A stretch of 52,472 bases of DNA, from assembly GCA_023409835.1 (NCBI GenBank), contig JAEYQV010000009.1, positions 1-52,472 on the forward strand, read 5' to 3'. The notes under the pieces are model-generated. The model did not search any database. It was not told where the DNA came from and worked only from the letters and a program-made list of their open reading frames with translations. The translations under genes were made by a program, and so were the position numbers. Positions 26,949 through 36,357 of the stretch are shown here, one piece after another; position 1 is the stretch's first letter; each line of letters opens with the position of its first letter. The stretch is from Bacillota bacterium (GTDB lineage Bacteria > Bacillota > Clostridia > Lachnospirales > Lachnospiraceae).

Positions 26949-28292
26949 TTATCCTCTCCTCATTCTGGAGATAAAGAAACCGTCTGTGTTGTGTATCCCC
27001 TGGATTAACTGGAGATACCCCTGCTTCGTATCCTCATTCTGAAGCTCCTTCGGAAGATAGGAGTCCAGACTTTCTGCTTCGAAATCAAAGGAGCTCAGAA
27101 ACCAGTCTCTGTTTCCGATATTCTCCTCCTTATTCACAGTACAGGTACTGTAAATCAACACTCCACCCGGTTTGACATAGTCCTTCACCACCGACAGGAT
27201 AGATCTCTGCAAATCTACCAATTCTTTTTGTTGATTCTGTGTCAGCTTGTATTTCAGGTCAGCTTTCTTGCCGATCACCCCCAGCCCGCTGCAGGGTAGA
27301 TCCGCAATCACGATATCGGCCTGCTGATAAAGCTCCCTGTCGGGGACGGTTGCGTCCCATACTATAGCTTCAATATTAGGAAGCCCCAATCTGGCGATAT
27401 TCTCCTTAATCAGCCCGACCTTATAATCTGTTAAATCCCTGGCGGAAACCCTTTCGGCAGTCTCGGCAGCATGCAGGGCCTTACCTCCCGGTGCCGCACA
27501 GACATCCACCACAAAATCCCCCTCACGAATTCCGGCCGTCTGGCATACCAGCATGGAGCTGATATCCTGTACGGCAAAAAGCCCAAGCCGAAAAGCTTCC
27601 AGCTTATCAAGATAATCGTAATCCTTTATGATAAAGGCATAATCCAGATAGGGGTTGTCCTCAACTCTAACTCCCTCCGAGATCAGGATTTCCTTCAGCT
27701 TAGCCGGTGAAAGCTTAGTTAAATTACAGCGGATCGTCGTCTCCTTATCCTTCCGGGAGGCATTAAGCATCGCTTCGACCGTAGGAAAGGGATATTGCTT
27801 CAGCAGCATTTTCACCAGCCATTCCGGTACGGAATATTCCACCTCCAGATATTTATCCGGAGCAGTAATCCGGTCCGGATAGACAATCCCTTCCCGGTTT
27901 CTGGCGATACCCCTCAGGTTCCCATTTACAAAGCCGGCAAGCTTTTCAAAGCCCCGTTTCTTGGCAAGCTTCACCGCCTCGTTACAGACTGCGGACTCCG
28001 GCACCTGATCCATATATATCAGCTGATAGACACTGAGGCGCAGGAGATTTCGAATGAGCGGTTTCATCTTGTTCACCGGCAGGGAGGAGAAGGTATTTAT
28101 GATAAAGTCCAAGGTCAGGTACTGTTTCACGGTTCCGGTAAACATTCTGGTAATGAATGCCCGATCCTGCTTCTCCAGCTCCTGATGTCTGCGCAGGGTC
28201 TGACTAAGCACCGTATGACTGAACTTATCCCCTTCTATTACTTCCAGCAGCATATCCAGAACAATCTCCCGGGTATTGGCTTTATCAGTCAC
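26949..28292 (-). CDS. rsmB: 16S rRNA m5C967 methyltransferase RsmB
   Basis: Two-domain enzyme: an N-terminal NusB-like RNA-binding domain (about 1-135) and a C-terminal SAM methyltransferase. SAM motif VVDVCAAPGGKALHAAE and the two catalytic cysteines, in ADLPCSGLGVIGKK and IYSTCTVNKEEN, are present. The start is GTG, eight bases after GGAGG, and overlaps the last eight bases of the upstream zinc peptidase gene, suggesting coupling. 447 residues, normal length. Confidence 0.96.
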   Translation of the reverse strand: MTDKANTREIVLDMLLEVIEGDKFSHTVLSQTLRRHQELEKQDRAFITRMFTGTVKQYLTLDFIINTFSSLPVNKMKPLIRNLLRLSVYQLIYMDQVPESAVCNEAVKLAKKRGFEKLAGFVNGNLRGIARNREGIVYPDRITAPDKYLEVEYSVPEWLVKMLLKQYPFPTVEAMLNASRKDKETTIRCNLTKLSPAKLKEILISEGVRVEDNPYLDYAFIIKDYDYLDKLEAFRLGLFAVQDISSMLVCQTAGIREGDFVVDVCAAPGGKALHAAETAERVSARDLTDYKVGLIKENIARLGLPNIEAIVWDATVPDRELYQQADIVIADLPCSGLGVIGKKADLKYKLTQNQQKELVDLQRSILSVVKDYVKPGGVLIYSTCTVNKEENIGNRDWFLSSFDFEAESLDSYLPKELQNEDTKQGYLQLIQGIHNTDGFFISRMRRG

Positions 28293-28971
28293 GATTTCTT
28301 CCTCCGAACAGTAAAAAGAGTCTCAATAACTGAAGGATCGATGCCGCAGCTGCTGCCACATAGGTCAAGGCTGCCGCATCCAGGACCTTTTTTGATTGCC
28401 CAATCTCATCTCCATAGAGAATGCCTGTCTCCCCAAGTCTTGCAATAGCCCTTCTGGAGGCATTGAATTCCACCGGCAGGGTAATCAGCTGGAATAATAC
28501 TGCCAGGGAGAACAGGAGGATACCCAGATTAATCAGGGTCTGTGAATACCCCATAATAACGCCGAGGATAATGATTGGCCAGGCTGCCATAGAGCCAAAA
28601 TTCGCCGCCGGGACGATCGTACTCCGTAATTTCAGCGGAGCATAATTTTGCTCATGCTGGATTGCGTGACCACATTCATGGGCTGCAACACCAATCGCAG
28701 CGATGGAGCTTTGTCCGTAAACAGAATCGGACAAACGAAGCACCTTCGTTCTTGGGTCATAATGATCGCTTAGCTGTCCGGAGACATGCTCGATGGATAC
28801 ATCATAAATTCCTGAAGCCTGGAGCAATCTCTCTGCTGCCTGGGCACCGGTCATTCCTGACATACTCCTGACTCGGGAATACTTCGCGAAGGTGGATTTC
28901 ACCTTGGCAGAGGCGCCTAAGGTTATTATAATTCCAATTATAACTAAAATATAGGTTGAATCATAAAACAT
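28285..28971 (-). CDS. Membrane zinc metallopeptidase, YugP type
   Basis: Member of the YugP/Zn_peptidase_2 family (228 residues). The zinc site is AAHECGHAIQH with H98, E99 and H102; hydrophobic helices occur at the N-terminus, at about 120-160 and at the C-terminus. Substrates in the family are unknown. Its insertion between fmt and rsmB is common in clostridia but absent in Bacillus. Its last eight bases overlap rsmB. Confidence 0.9.
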   Translation of the reverse strand: MFYDSTYILVIIGIIITLGASAKVKSTFAKYSRVRSMSGMTGAQAAERLLQASGIYDVSIEHVSGQLSDHYDPRTKVLRLSDSVYGQSSIAAIGVAAHECGHAIQHEQNYAPLKLRSTIVPAANFGSMAAWPIIILGVIMGYSQTLINLGILLFSLAVLFQLITLPVEFNASRRAIARLGETGILYGDEIGQSKKVLDAAALTYVAAAAASILQLLRLFLLFGGRNRD

Positions 28972-29103
28972 ACAATCCCTCTTTTCTGTGCTACTTTTTA
29001 TACAACTTTTCTATCCAATTCCATACCTTACACTAACATGAAGAATTGACACCTGATGATATCGATTACCGAGTGTCCATTCCCCGGGCCGGCAAAGCTT
29101 TTA

Positions 29104-30036
29104 CTACACACCGAATTTTACACCGGCAGCAACCGGATAGCCGCGAAGGAAAGCCTCTGCCGTCATCCGTTTCTTACCCTCCAGCTGCAGCTCCTTAATA
29201 ACCAGGGCGTTCTCTCCTGTTGCTACAAGGATCGCATCCTTCTTTACCTCAATCACTTCACCCGGTGCAGCCTTTGAGCTATTTTCCTCAACCTCGGCAC
29301 GCCAAAGCTTCAGGGTCTTGCCGTTCAGCCGGGTAAATGCACTGGGCCAGGGATTCAATCCCCGGATGAGCCGCTCGATATTCTCTGCCGGAGCAGTAAA
29401 GTCAATATTCCCGATATCCTTATCAAGCATTCTCACAAGAGTTGCTTCCGAATCGTTCTGAGGAATCCGCTCCGCAGTTCCCGCCTTAATCTTCTCCAAT
29501 GCCTCTATCAACAGCTCTGCACCAAGCTTAGCCAGCTTATCATGGAGACTTCCGCCGGTCTCCTCCTGATCAATAGGAACCTTCCCCATTAGAATCATAT
29601 CTCCGGTATCCAGCTTCACATCCATATACATAATGGTTACACCGGTTTCCTTCTCTCCGTTGATGATGGCGTACTGGATCGGGGCTGCCCCGCGGTATTT
29701 CGGGAGCAGGGATGCGTGTACGTTAATGCAGCCATAGGGCGGTATGTCCAATAGCTCCTTCGGCAATAGCTGTCCGAAAGCGGCCACAATGATAACCTCC
29801 GGCTCCATTTCCCTGACCAGCTGAACAAAATCTACCGCTCTTACCTTTACCGGCTGGTAAATAGGGAGATCGTATTCCAGTGCCAGCTCCTTCACAGGAG
29901 GATAGCTCATTTCCTTTCCCCTGCCCTTTTCCTTGTCAGGCTGTGTGACAACCGCAATTACCTCATGCCCGGCTTGAATTATTTTCTTCAGAATAGTCGC
30001 AGCAAAATCCGGAGTACCCATAAATAACACTCTCAT
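29104..30036 (-). CDS. fmt: Methionyl-tRNA formyltransferase
   Basis: Formylates initiator Met-tRNA using 10-formyl-THF. The catalytic region INVHASLLPKYRGAAPIQ and the loop GTPDFAATIL near the N-terminus are intact, with the C-terminal OB-like domain present. I choose ATG 30036 (MRVLFMGTPDF, AAAGGA nine bases upstream) over ATG 30063, which lacks a site. Follows def, as usual. Confidence 0.97.
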   Translation of the reverse strand: MRVLFMGTPDFAATILKKIIQAGHEVIAVVTQPDKEKGRGKEMSYPPVKELALEYDLPIYQPVKVRAVDFVQLVREMEPEVIIVAAFGQLLPKELLDIPPYGCINVHASLLPKYRGAAPIQYAIINGEKETGVTIMYMDVKLDTGDMILMGKVPIDQEETGGSLHDKLAKLGAELLIEALEKIKAGTAERIPQNDSEATLVRMLDKDIGNIDFTAPAENIERLIRGLNPWPSAFTRLNGKTLKLWRAEVEENSSKAAPGEVIEVKKDAILVATGENALVIKELQLEGKKRMTAEAFLRGYPVAAGVKFGV

Positions 30037-30152
30037 TGTCAACAGTCCTTTCCTATCAAGCATATTGTATGCTTTCTTATCCGATAATATAAAAAACAGT
30101 GTTAAAATCTGTGACTTAAGAAAACCTTATGAAAGCTTTCCCGTTCAAGGCA

Positions 30153-30632
30153 TTATTTCTCGTCCTCATAGGTGCTTCTTACCTCTCCTACGGTCTTTTC
30201 CACATACAGGACTCCGTTCAAATGATCAATCTCGTGGCAAAAAGCGCGGGCCAGTAATTCTGTACCTTCGATGATGAATTCCTGCATGTTTTGATCGTAG
30301 GCCTTCACCTTAACATAATTCGGACGGACTACAGTACCCACTTTACCGGGAATACTTAAGCAGCCCTCATCACCGATCTGTTCGCCTCCCGTCTCCAAAA
30401 TTACCGGATTGATTAGGATAATCGGAGAATCACCCTCCTCGGATACGTCAATTACCACCAATCTCTTTAGAATTCCGACCTGCGGAGCCGCAAGACCCAC
30501 GCCGTTGGCATCGTAAAGGGTATCCAGCATATCCTCAATCAAGACCAGGAGCTTCTTGTCAACCTCCGTAATCTCCTTACTTACCTTTGTTAAAACCTTA
30601 TCTCCGATTTCTCTGATATTTCTTATTGCCAT
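30153..30632 (-). CDS. def: Peptide deformylase
   Basis: Metalloenzyme removing the formyl group from nascent proteins. All three family motifs are present: GVGLAAPQVG, EGCLSIPG and CHEIDHLNG (zinc/iron ligands C, H, H and the catalytic E). The ATG at 30632 has AAAGGA nine bases upstream; an ATG three codons earlier abuts that site and is unlikely. 159 residues. Lies between priA and fmt. Confidence 0.97.
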   Translation of the reverse strand: MAIRNIREIGDKVLTKVSKEITEVDKKLLVLIEDMLDTLYDANGVGLAAPQVGILKRLVVIDVSEEGDSPIILINPVILETGGEQIGDEGCLSIPGKVGTVVRPNYVKVKAYDQNMQEFIIEGTELLARAFCHEIDHLNGVLYVEKTVGEVRSTYEDEK

Positions 30633-30715
30633 ATTTCTCATTCCTTTCCATCTGATCTCATGATGTGTGACTTATGTTATCAATTTCTACTTATAACCTT
30701 TACATGACTCCGGTA

Positions 30716-33040
30716 TTAATATCCGCTCATTGGATTAAAATCAAACTGTAGGTTTACACCTGCATACTGCTCCGAAAAACGGTAATAGCCCTCCAGATAA
30801 TTCTTTATATTAACCAGCCGGTTATAGTCCTCACTCTTCAGGTATATTACCTGCCGGTATATGTCGTTCATCTTTGTGATTCCGGCAGGAGCAGGTCCGA
30901 TTACCTGCACCTTAAGGTACACTTCGGGACAGCTTCCGTCAGCTTCCGCCTGCTCCTTAAGCTCCTCCCCTCCGGAAATCCCCGTCTCCCTACGCTCCCC
31001 TTTCAGGTACTCTCTGACTGCTTCACCGGTAAGAGCAGCCGCCTTCACAGCCCTCTCCTCCTCCTTCGAGGTAATGAGCACCAGCAGGATATTGGCTGCC
31101 GGGGGATACTGCATCAGTCTCCGGTATAGCATCTCCTGTTCAAAGAAGGCCGTATAATCTCCTTCTGCCGCACTTATGATACTGTAGTGCTCCGGATGGT
31201 AGGTTTGAATGACCACTTCTCCCCGAAGGATATCTCTGCCTGCCCTTCCCGCTGCCTGACACAGCAGTTCAAAGGTTCGTTCACTTGCCCGGAAATCCCC
31301 GGCATACAGGGAGAGATCCGCAGCAATAATTCCTACCAGCGTAACCTTCGGAAAATCATGTCCTTTTACAATCATCTGCGTCCCTACCAGAATATCTGCC
31401 TTGTGCTCCGAGAAGGCAGCCAGGATCTTTTCATGTCCGTCCTTGTTCTTCGTGGTGTCCGTATCCATTCTGAGTACTCTGGCCTGAGGAAATTCTCTTC
31501 TTACAAGCTCTTCGACCTTCTGGGTTCCGGTTCCGAAGGCGGCGATATATCTGGAGCCGCAGGCCGGACAGGTCGAAGGGAGCGGTTCTTCATATCCGCA
31601 ATAATGGCAAATTACCCGACCGTTATTATGGGAGGTCAGTGATATATCGCAATGGGGGCATTTGATCACATGTCCGCAGCTTCTGCAGGATACGAAGCCG
31701 GCATAGCCCCGGCGATTGATAAAGAGCATGATCTGCTCTTTTCTCTGTAATCTGTCCTCAATCAGCTCCTTAAGCTTCTCACTGAAGATGGATTTGTTTT
31801 TATTCTTAAGCTCCTCCCTCAGATCCACGATCCAGACCTTCGGAGGCTGAGCCTCCTTAGCCCTCTTTGTCAAGGTATATAATTTATATTCACCCCGTAA
31901 GGCCTTCTCATAGGATTCTAACATCGGGGTAGCCGAACCCAGAATGACCGATGCCCCGGTAAGCTCCGCTCTCTTTACCGCAACCGGTGTGGCATGGTAT
32001 TTGGGTGTGGTTTCACTCTTATAGCTGTTCTCATGCTCCTCATCTATGATGATGAGTCCCAGCTTCTGAAACGGTGTAAATAATGCAGACCGGGGACCGA
32101 TGATGATGTCAATCAGACCGTCTCTTGCCCGATTGCTCTGATCATAGCGTTCTCCCTGCGACATTCTGGAATTCAGGATTGAGATACGGTTGCCGAACCG
32201 GTTATAGAAGCGCTGTACGGTCTGAAAGGTAAGGGCAATCTCCGGTATCAGGAGAATTACCTGCTTTCCCATTGCTACAACCTCAGAAATGATGTCCATG
32301 TATACCTCGGTTTTGCCGCTTCCTGTGATTCCGTGAATTAAATAGGTGGATCGAACCCCTTGTCTGTAATCCGTAAGGAAATCCTCCACAATGCTTTTTT
32401 GTTCCTCATTTAAGGTAACCGGATTATACTCCGTATCCCGCTGTTTAATCGGATTCCGATAGATCTGTTCCGACAGGGTCTTCGTAATTCCCAGCTTCTC
32501 AAGACCGGTTATTGTGCTTCTCGGAATATTCAGGTTCTTTAGCACCTCATCATAATCCAGACAGTTCTCCTTCAGAAGCGCCCCCAGCAGCCTGACCCGG
32601 GCAGCGTTATTTTTCTTCTTCTGATATTCATACAGCAGATGATTTGCCTGCTGTACATCTATATTCAGTGCAATCGTTTTCTGCTCCTTGATTTTGATTG
32701 CTTTTCTCACCGGGATTACCGTCTTTAAGGCTTCATTCATCGTCCCGCCGAAGGTTTCCTTCATCCAATAAGCCAGACAGATCAGATGGCTCTCGATGAC
32801 CGGTGCATTCACGGAGACACTGCTGATTGGCTTAATCAACTCCACCATAAGCTTCGGTTCCTCAGAAACATCTACAATATAACCGCCGATCTGACGGTTT
32901 CCCTTACCAAAGGGCACGGTGACCAACGCTCCGATCACAGCTGTGGAGGCATATTCCCCAGGAATGGCATACTGATACGTCTTGTCCAGGTTCTCATGGG
33001 AAATATCGATGATGATATCGGCATAACGCTGATAAGACAT
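30716..33040 (-). CDS. priA: Primosomal helicase PriA
   Basis: Replication-restart 3'-5' helicase, 774 residues. N-terminal DNA-binding and winged-helix regions precede the helicase core with Walker A GITGSGKTEVYM, DEEH, and motif VI-like QAAGRAGRD. A zinc-binding insert holds paired cysteines (CRSCGHVIKCPHC and CHYCGYEEPLPSTCPAC). AAGGAGG lies five bases before the ATG. First gene of the conserved def-fmt-rsmB cluster. About 90 residues before the C-terminus there is a charged insert (GERRETGISGGEELKEQAEA) not expected in most homologues. Confidence 0.96.
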   Translation of the reverse strand: MSYQRYADIIIDISHENLDKTYQYAIPGEYASTAVIGALVTVPFGKGNRQIGGYIVDVSEEPKLMVELIKPISSVSVNAPVIESHLICLAYWMKETFGGTMNEALKTVIPVRKAIKIKEQKTIALNIDVQQANHLLYEYQKKKNNAARVRLLGALLKENCLDYDEVLKNLNIPRSTITGLEKLGITKTLSEQIYRNPIKQRDTEYNPVTLNEEQKSIVEDFLTDYRQGVRSTYLIHGITGSGKTEVYMDIISEVVAMGKQVILLIPEIALTFQTVQRFYNRFGNRISILNSRMSQGERYDQSNRARDGLIDIIIGPRSALFTPFQKLGLIIIDEEHENSYKSETTPKYHATPVAVKRAELTGASVILGSATPMLESYEKALRGEYKLYTLTKRAKEAQPPKVWIVDLREELKNKNKSIFSEKLKELIEDRLQRKEQIMLFINRRGYAGFVSCRSCGHVIKCPHCDISLTSHNNGRVICHYCGYEEPLPSTCPACGSRYIAAFGTGTQKVEELVRREFPQARVLRMDTDTTKNKDGHEKILAAFSEHKADILVGTQMIVKGHDFPKVTLVGIIAADLSLYAGDFRASERTFELLCQAAGRAGRDILRGEVVIQTYHPEHYSIISAAEGDYTAFFEQEMLYRRLMQYPPAANILLVLITSKEEERAVKAAALTGEAVREYLKGERRETGISGGEELKEQAEADGSCPEVYLKVQVIGPAPAGITKMNDIYRQVIYLKSEDYNRLVNIKNYLEGYYRFSEQYAGVNLQFDFNPMSGY

Positions 33041-33088
33041 GGCGGCCTCCTTTGTGGATTGTTAGATTAGTTATATTGTTCTAGGGAC

Positions 33089-33314
33089 GGCAGCCCGGGC
33101 AGGTGATCGTTTCGAATGATAGGATATCATCTTCAAGTAACACTAAACTTCGATTTTTCACTCGGTACTGTCTGCGGCGCATACCGGCATCCATGCCGGA
33201 CACGCCTAAACTGTCCCTCCATGGACAGTTTCAGACGGCATCGTTCAAAATCTCAGTAAGTGCTACTACGAAGCTGATATATACCTTCGTATCGATCACC
33301 AATCCCAAGCTGCC
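33089..33314. mobile_element. 226-bp element with imperfect terminal inverted repeats
   Basis: The ends pair over about 27 bp: GGCAGCCCGGGCAGGTGATCG starts one end at 33089 (first 20 bases considered) and its imperfect complement ends at 33314; the inner part GGTGATCG/CGATCACC (33102-33109 and 33293-33300) is perfect. Inside are further hairpins: CCGGCAT/ATGCCGG (about 33184-33199), AAACTGTCC/GGACAGTTT (about 33208-33231) and TACGAAG/CTTCGTA. No target duplication is clear and no protein-coding evidence exists. It may be a MITE-like element or a structured RNA; the mobile label is tentative. It fills much of the murE-priA gap. Confidence 0.5.
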
Positions 33315-33330
33315 TGATTATGAAGAGTTA

Positions 33331-33356
33331 TAATATAATAACTTCTCTTAGTAATT
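33331..33356. other. Small AT-rich inverted repeat
   Basis: AGTTAT and ATAACT face each other around a six-base centre in the remaining murE-priA spacer, between the 226-bp element and the murE terminator. The rest of 33357-33500 shows nothing I can assign. Confidence 0.3.
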
Positions 33357-33504
33357 AGGCTGTGTCCTATCTAAAGTTGAAGTTCATACAAATCTTCTTT
33401 TTTAATCTGCTGTTCATTTTTGTAGTAAAATGTCAATCGGTAATAAAGTAATTACGAATATGGGTTCTGTCCCCAAAGATATCGATATTTATCTATTTTA
33501 TTAG

Positions 33505-33529
33505 AAAACCCGTCAGACGGAATGGTTTT
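33505..33529 (-). terminator. Probable weak terminator of murE
   Basis: AAAACC and GGTTTT pair around an inner CCGT/ACGG dyad, starting eight bases after the murE stop. The downstream minus-strand sequence is CTAATAAAATAG, so the U-tract lies within the stem. Weak by the usual criteria. Confidence 0.4.
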
Positions 33530-33536
33530 GACTTTA

Positions 33537-34994
33537 TTACACTCCTGCCAGGACGTCACGGATCAGCTCGCGGTCATCCATATGGTGCTTGACACCCTTA
33601 ATCTCCTGATAGTCCTCATGACCCTTGCCGGCGATGACGATTACATCTCCCTCTTCGGCATGGTCAATACAATAGCGGATGGCTTCCTTCCGATCGATGA
33701 TCTCGACGTATTTACCGGGACCTTTCTTTACCCCGGTGATAATATCATTGATGATATCCTGAGGTTCCTCATATCTGGGGTTATCCGAGGTGACTACGGT
33801 CAGATCTGCCATATTGGATGAGATCTCACCCATCTCGAACCGCCGGTCTCTGGAACGGTTCCCTCCGCAGCCGAACATGCAGACCAACCGCTTTGGTTTA
33901 TATTCTAAAAGTGTTGTAAGTAAGCTCTTCAGGCTCATCGCATTATGGGCATAATCAATCATTACCGTATATTGTTCCGAAGCAGGCACCAGCTCAACCC
34001 TGCCGCGTACCTTTACCGTCCGCAGAGCCTTCCTTATTCTGTCCGCATCCACATTAAAATGTCTGCAGAGAGCAATGGCACAGAGGGAATTGTAGACACT
34101 GAATTTACCCGGAATATCAATCTCCACGTCAAGCTCCAGGAGTCCGCTTACATGGTAGGCTACTCCCAGGAAGCCCGGCTTCCGAAGAAGCTTAACTTCT
34201 GTTGCACGAATATCTGCCTTCTCAGAGAAGCCGAGGGTCTCTACGGTACAGGTATGACCACTTAAGATCTGCTCCGCATGGGAGTCGTCGATATTAATCA
34301 ATCCGGTCCTACACTGCTTGAACAGCTTACTCTTGCAATTTAGATAATCCTCAAAATCCTTGTGCTCGTTCCCACCGATATGATCCGGTTCGATATTGGT
34401 AAAGATACCGTAATCAAAGGTGAAGCCGTCCATCCTGTGTAGCATCAATCCCTGGGAGGATGCCTCCATAACGACACACTGGCAGCCTGCTTCTACCATT
34501 CTGGCAAAGGTCTGCTGAATAATAAAGGATTCCGGTGTGGTATTATTAGCCGGAATTACAACATCCCCGATGACTGTTTCAATTGTCCCGATCAGACCGG
34601 TCTTAATTCCGGTATTCTCAAGTATGGATTTTATCATATAGGAGGTTGTCGTCTTGCCCTTTGTTCCCGTAATTCCGATTGTCGTCAGCTTTTTAGCCGG
34701 ATGGCCGAAATATGCTGCTGACATACAAGCCAGTGCCACCCTTGAGTCAGGCACCCGGATAACCGTAACATTCTCCGGTAGCATGGCGTCCTTATCGATG
34801 ATGATGGCAGCTGCGCCCTTACCTGCTACTTCCCCGATATAATCATGTCCATCGGACACTGCCCCCTCGATGCATACGAATACACAATCCTTCACAGCCT
34901 TTCTAGAATCATAAACTAAATCTGTGACTGAAGTGTGAATGTCCCCCTGAATGCAGGTATATTCCAGTTCTTCTAATAAACTATCTAAGTACAA
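33537..34994 (-). CDS. murE: UDP-MurNAc-tripeptide synthetase MurE (meso-DAP type)
   Basis: Adds the third residue of the stem peptide. P-loop GITGTKGKTTTSYMI, and the substrate-specifying motif DNPR (TSDNPRYEEP), which in the family marks meso-diaminopimelate ligases. The chosen start is TTG 34994, seven bases after GGAGG, giving 485 residues; an ATG at 35051 is open but far upstream of the conserved N-terminus. It is not in the dcw cluster but stands alone upstream of priA with its own promoter (35081-35108). Confidence 0.96.
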   Translation of the reverse strand: MYLDSLLEELEYTCIQGDIHTSVTDLVYDSRKAVKDCVFVCIEGAVSDGHDYIGEVAGKGAAAIIIDKDAMLPENVTVIRVPDSRVALACMSAAYFGHPAKKLTTIGITGTKGKTTTSYMIKSILENTGIKTGLIGTIETVIGDVVIPANNTTPESFIIQQTFARMVEAGCQCVVMEASSQGLMLHRMDGFTFDYGIFTNIEPDHIGGNEHKDFEDYLNCKSKLFKQCRTGLINIDDSHAEQILSGHTCTVETLGFSEKADIRATEVKLLRKPGFLGVAYHVSGLLELDVEIDIPGKFSVYNSLCAIALCRHFNVDADRIRKALRTVKVRGRVELVPASEQYTVMIDYAHNAMSLKSLLTTLLEYKPKRLVCMFGCGGNRSRDRRFEMGEISSNMADLTVVTSDNPRYEEPQDIINDIITGVKKGPGKYVEIIDRKEAIRYCIDHAEEGDVIVIAGKGHEDYQEIKGVKHHMDDRELIRDVLAGV

Positions 34995-35080
34995 GCTAAC
35001 TCCTCCTTTATAAACCACATGTATTTCAATCTGTTTTCCAATAAATATCATATGTTAGAACCTATGGTTTCACATATATA

Positions 35081-35108
35081 ATTATAGGGTAAAATTCATT
35101 TTTGTAAA
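35081..35108 (-). promoter_or_regulatory. Sigma-A promoter of murE
   Basis: On the minus strand TTTACA (35103-35108) and TATAAT (35081-35086) are 16 bp apart, about 85 bp before the TTG start. The remaining 35109-35278 stretch contains only short dyads (for example GTTGGC/GCCAAC near 35247-35266). Confidence 0.65.
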
Positions 35109-35278
35109 GAAAAAGATGGTCACCGATATTTCTCATGAAGAGAAATAATGATTCGAGTAGCGGGTTAATTAACATTTCAACACGGTCCGTAAATATGTCC
35201 CTCCTGAACTTTTAGTTTACAATTTAATGAAAGGACATACCGGATTGTTGGCCTATGGCAGCCAACCGCCAACTAAAT

Positions 35279-35296
35279 GAAACGATTCATCGTTTT
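35279..35296. repeat. GAAACGAT-NN-ATCGTTTT palindrome
   Basis: GAAACGAT (35279-35286), TC, ATCGTTTT (35289-35296). The same core with perfect arms occurs at 3036-3053, and half of it near 50121. Possibly a dispersed palindromic repeat or a regulator site. Confidence 0.5.
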
Positions 35297-35314
35297 ACTT
35301 CTCATGAATAAACA

Positions 35315-35353
35315 AGGACTGCTTCGGATTTTCTTTCTTCCTCCGGCAGTCCT
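35315..35353 (-). terminator. Terminator after the 35424-36290 gene
   Basis: Arms AGGACTGC (35315-35322) and GCAGTCCT (35346-35353) with further CGG/CCG pairing. On the minus strand it is followed by TTGTTTATT. It would end the serpin transcription unit. Confidence 0.7.
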
Positions 35354-35423
35354 GTGGTTATTCCTGTGTTGATTAACTTATTACCTGTTTTTGATGAATT
35401 GCTCAAATGCTGCACCACTGTGC

Positions 35424-36290
35424 TCAATGTCCGTTGGCAGCTTCTTCAGGTGTTTTAGTTGTACTGATTTGATTAGCGTCAGTGGTTTCGTTCGCTTCAT
35501 TTAAATCATCACTTGGCATCATAGCAGGCGAAGATTTTGTCCATGTGCTAGTGGCAAATTTCGGTGACTGCCACCATAAAAAGTCGCGATACATTAAGTC
35601 GGCAGAAAGAAGCAACAATATCTCATCCGTATCATCCGTTTGGACGATCAAGGTATATTCCACAATTTTTGCGCCTTTTTCATTTATAGATTCAACCAAA
35701 GCTTGTATTTGTGGTATTTTCTCATTGATATAATTATAGTCATTATTGTGATTCTTTAGTTTTAGTTCAACAATTTTTCCTCCTAACATGCTTTTAGAAA
35801 TAGAAAAGATATCTATATTCAAATTTACTGACTTGAATAGATCATCGAGGATACTCTTTACTTCACTATCATCAATACCCACACTCGAATCTAAAAGTGC
35901 TGGACTTGTAATGTCTTTAGGAATAACAAGGGCATTGTTAAGAGAAGCTTCATAAATTTTATCCCCCTTAGAGTTTACGATAACTTCCTTCATTACATCA
36001 GGAACAGAGTTACTTATATTTTTTGCAACATACGACCTAGCTTCATTTCTAACCCTGCGTAAAGTTAATATATCCTCTGGTTCAGCTCTTTTTTGAGCCT
36101 TTGATACAAGCGTGGCAATAAATACATTATCTGAGACTTGTACATCCACATTAAAACCTTCGTTCTTTAATTTATCCGAAATTGTACTCTCCATAGCCAT
36201 AACATCACCGCTGTATACATTAACCGATACAATCACTGCAATTATCGCTATAGCTAATATAGCCGATATAGCCAATATGATTTTCTTCAT
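35424..36290 (-). CDS. Membrane-anchored protein of unknown function
   Basis: I do not recognise this family. The product of 288 residues starts at ATG 36290 with GAGGAG seven bases upstream. One hydrophobic segment at about 3-26 (IILAISAILAIAIIAVIVSV) is a signal anchor or uncleaved signal; no lipobox cysteine is present. The rest is a soluble, mixed charged domain with alternating beta-like and helical stretches (NVDVQVSDNVFIATLV, EARSYVAKN), ending in a T/N/E-rich tail. It lies 67 bp downstream of the serpin gene without an intervening terminator, so the two may be co-expressed and act together outside the cell; that is inference. Confidence 0.75.
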   Translation of the reverse strand: MKKIILAISAILAIAIIAVIVSVNVYSGDVMAMESTISDKLKNEGFNVDVQVSDNVFIATLVSKAQKRAEPEDILTLRRVRNEARSYVAKNISNSVPDVMKEVIVNSKGDKIYEASLNNALVIPKDITSPALLDSSVGIDDSEVKSILDDLFKSVNLNIDIFSISKSMLGGKIVELKLKNHNNDYNYINEKIPQIQALVESINEKGAKIVEYTLIVQTDDTDEILLLLSADLMYRDFLWWQSPKFATSTWTKSSPAMMPSDDLNEANETTDANQISTTKTPEEAANGH

Positions 36291-36357
36291 AACGTAGCTC
36301 CTCCTCTCTGGTGATAAATAACTATACCACTTTCTATAAGAAGTACAAAATAGCATA

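Noticed and set aside
33103..33333. A 76-codon plus-strand open frame inside the 226-bp inverted-repeat element
   Set aside because: No ribosome binding site, composition is dictated by hairpins, and the sequence has no recognisable domain; better explained as non-coding structured DNA.
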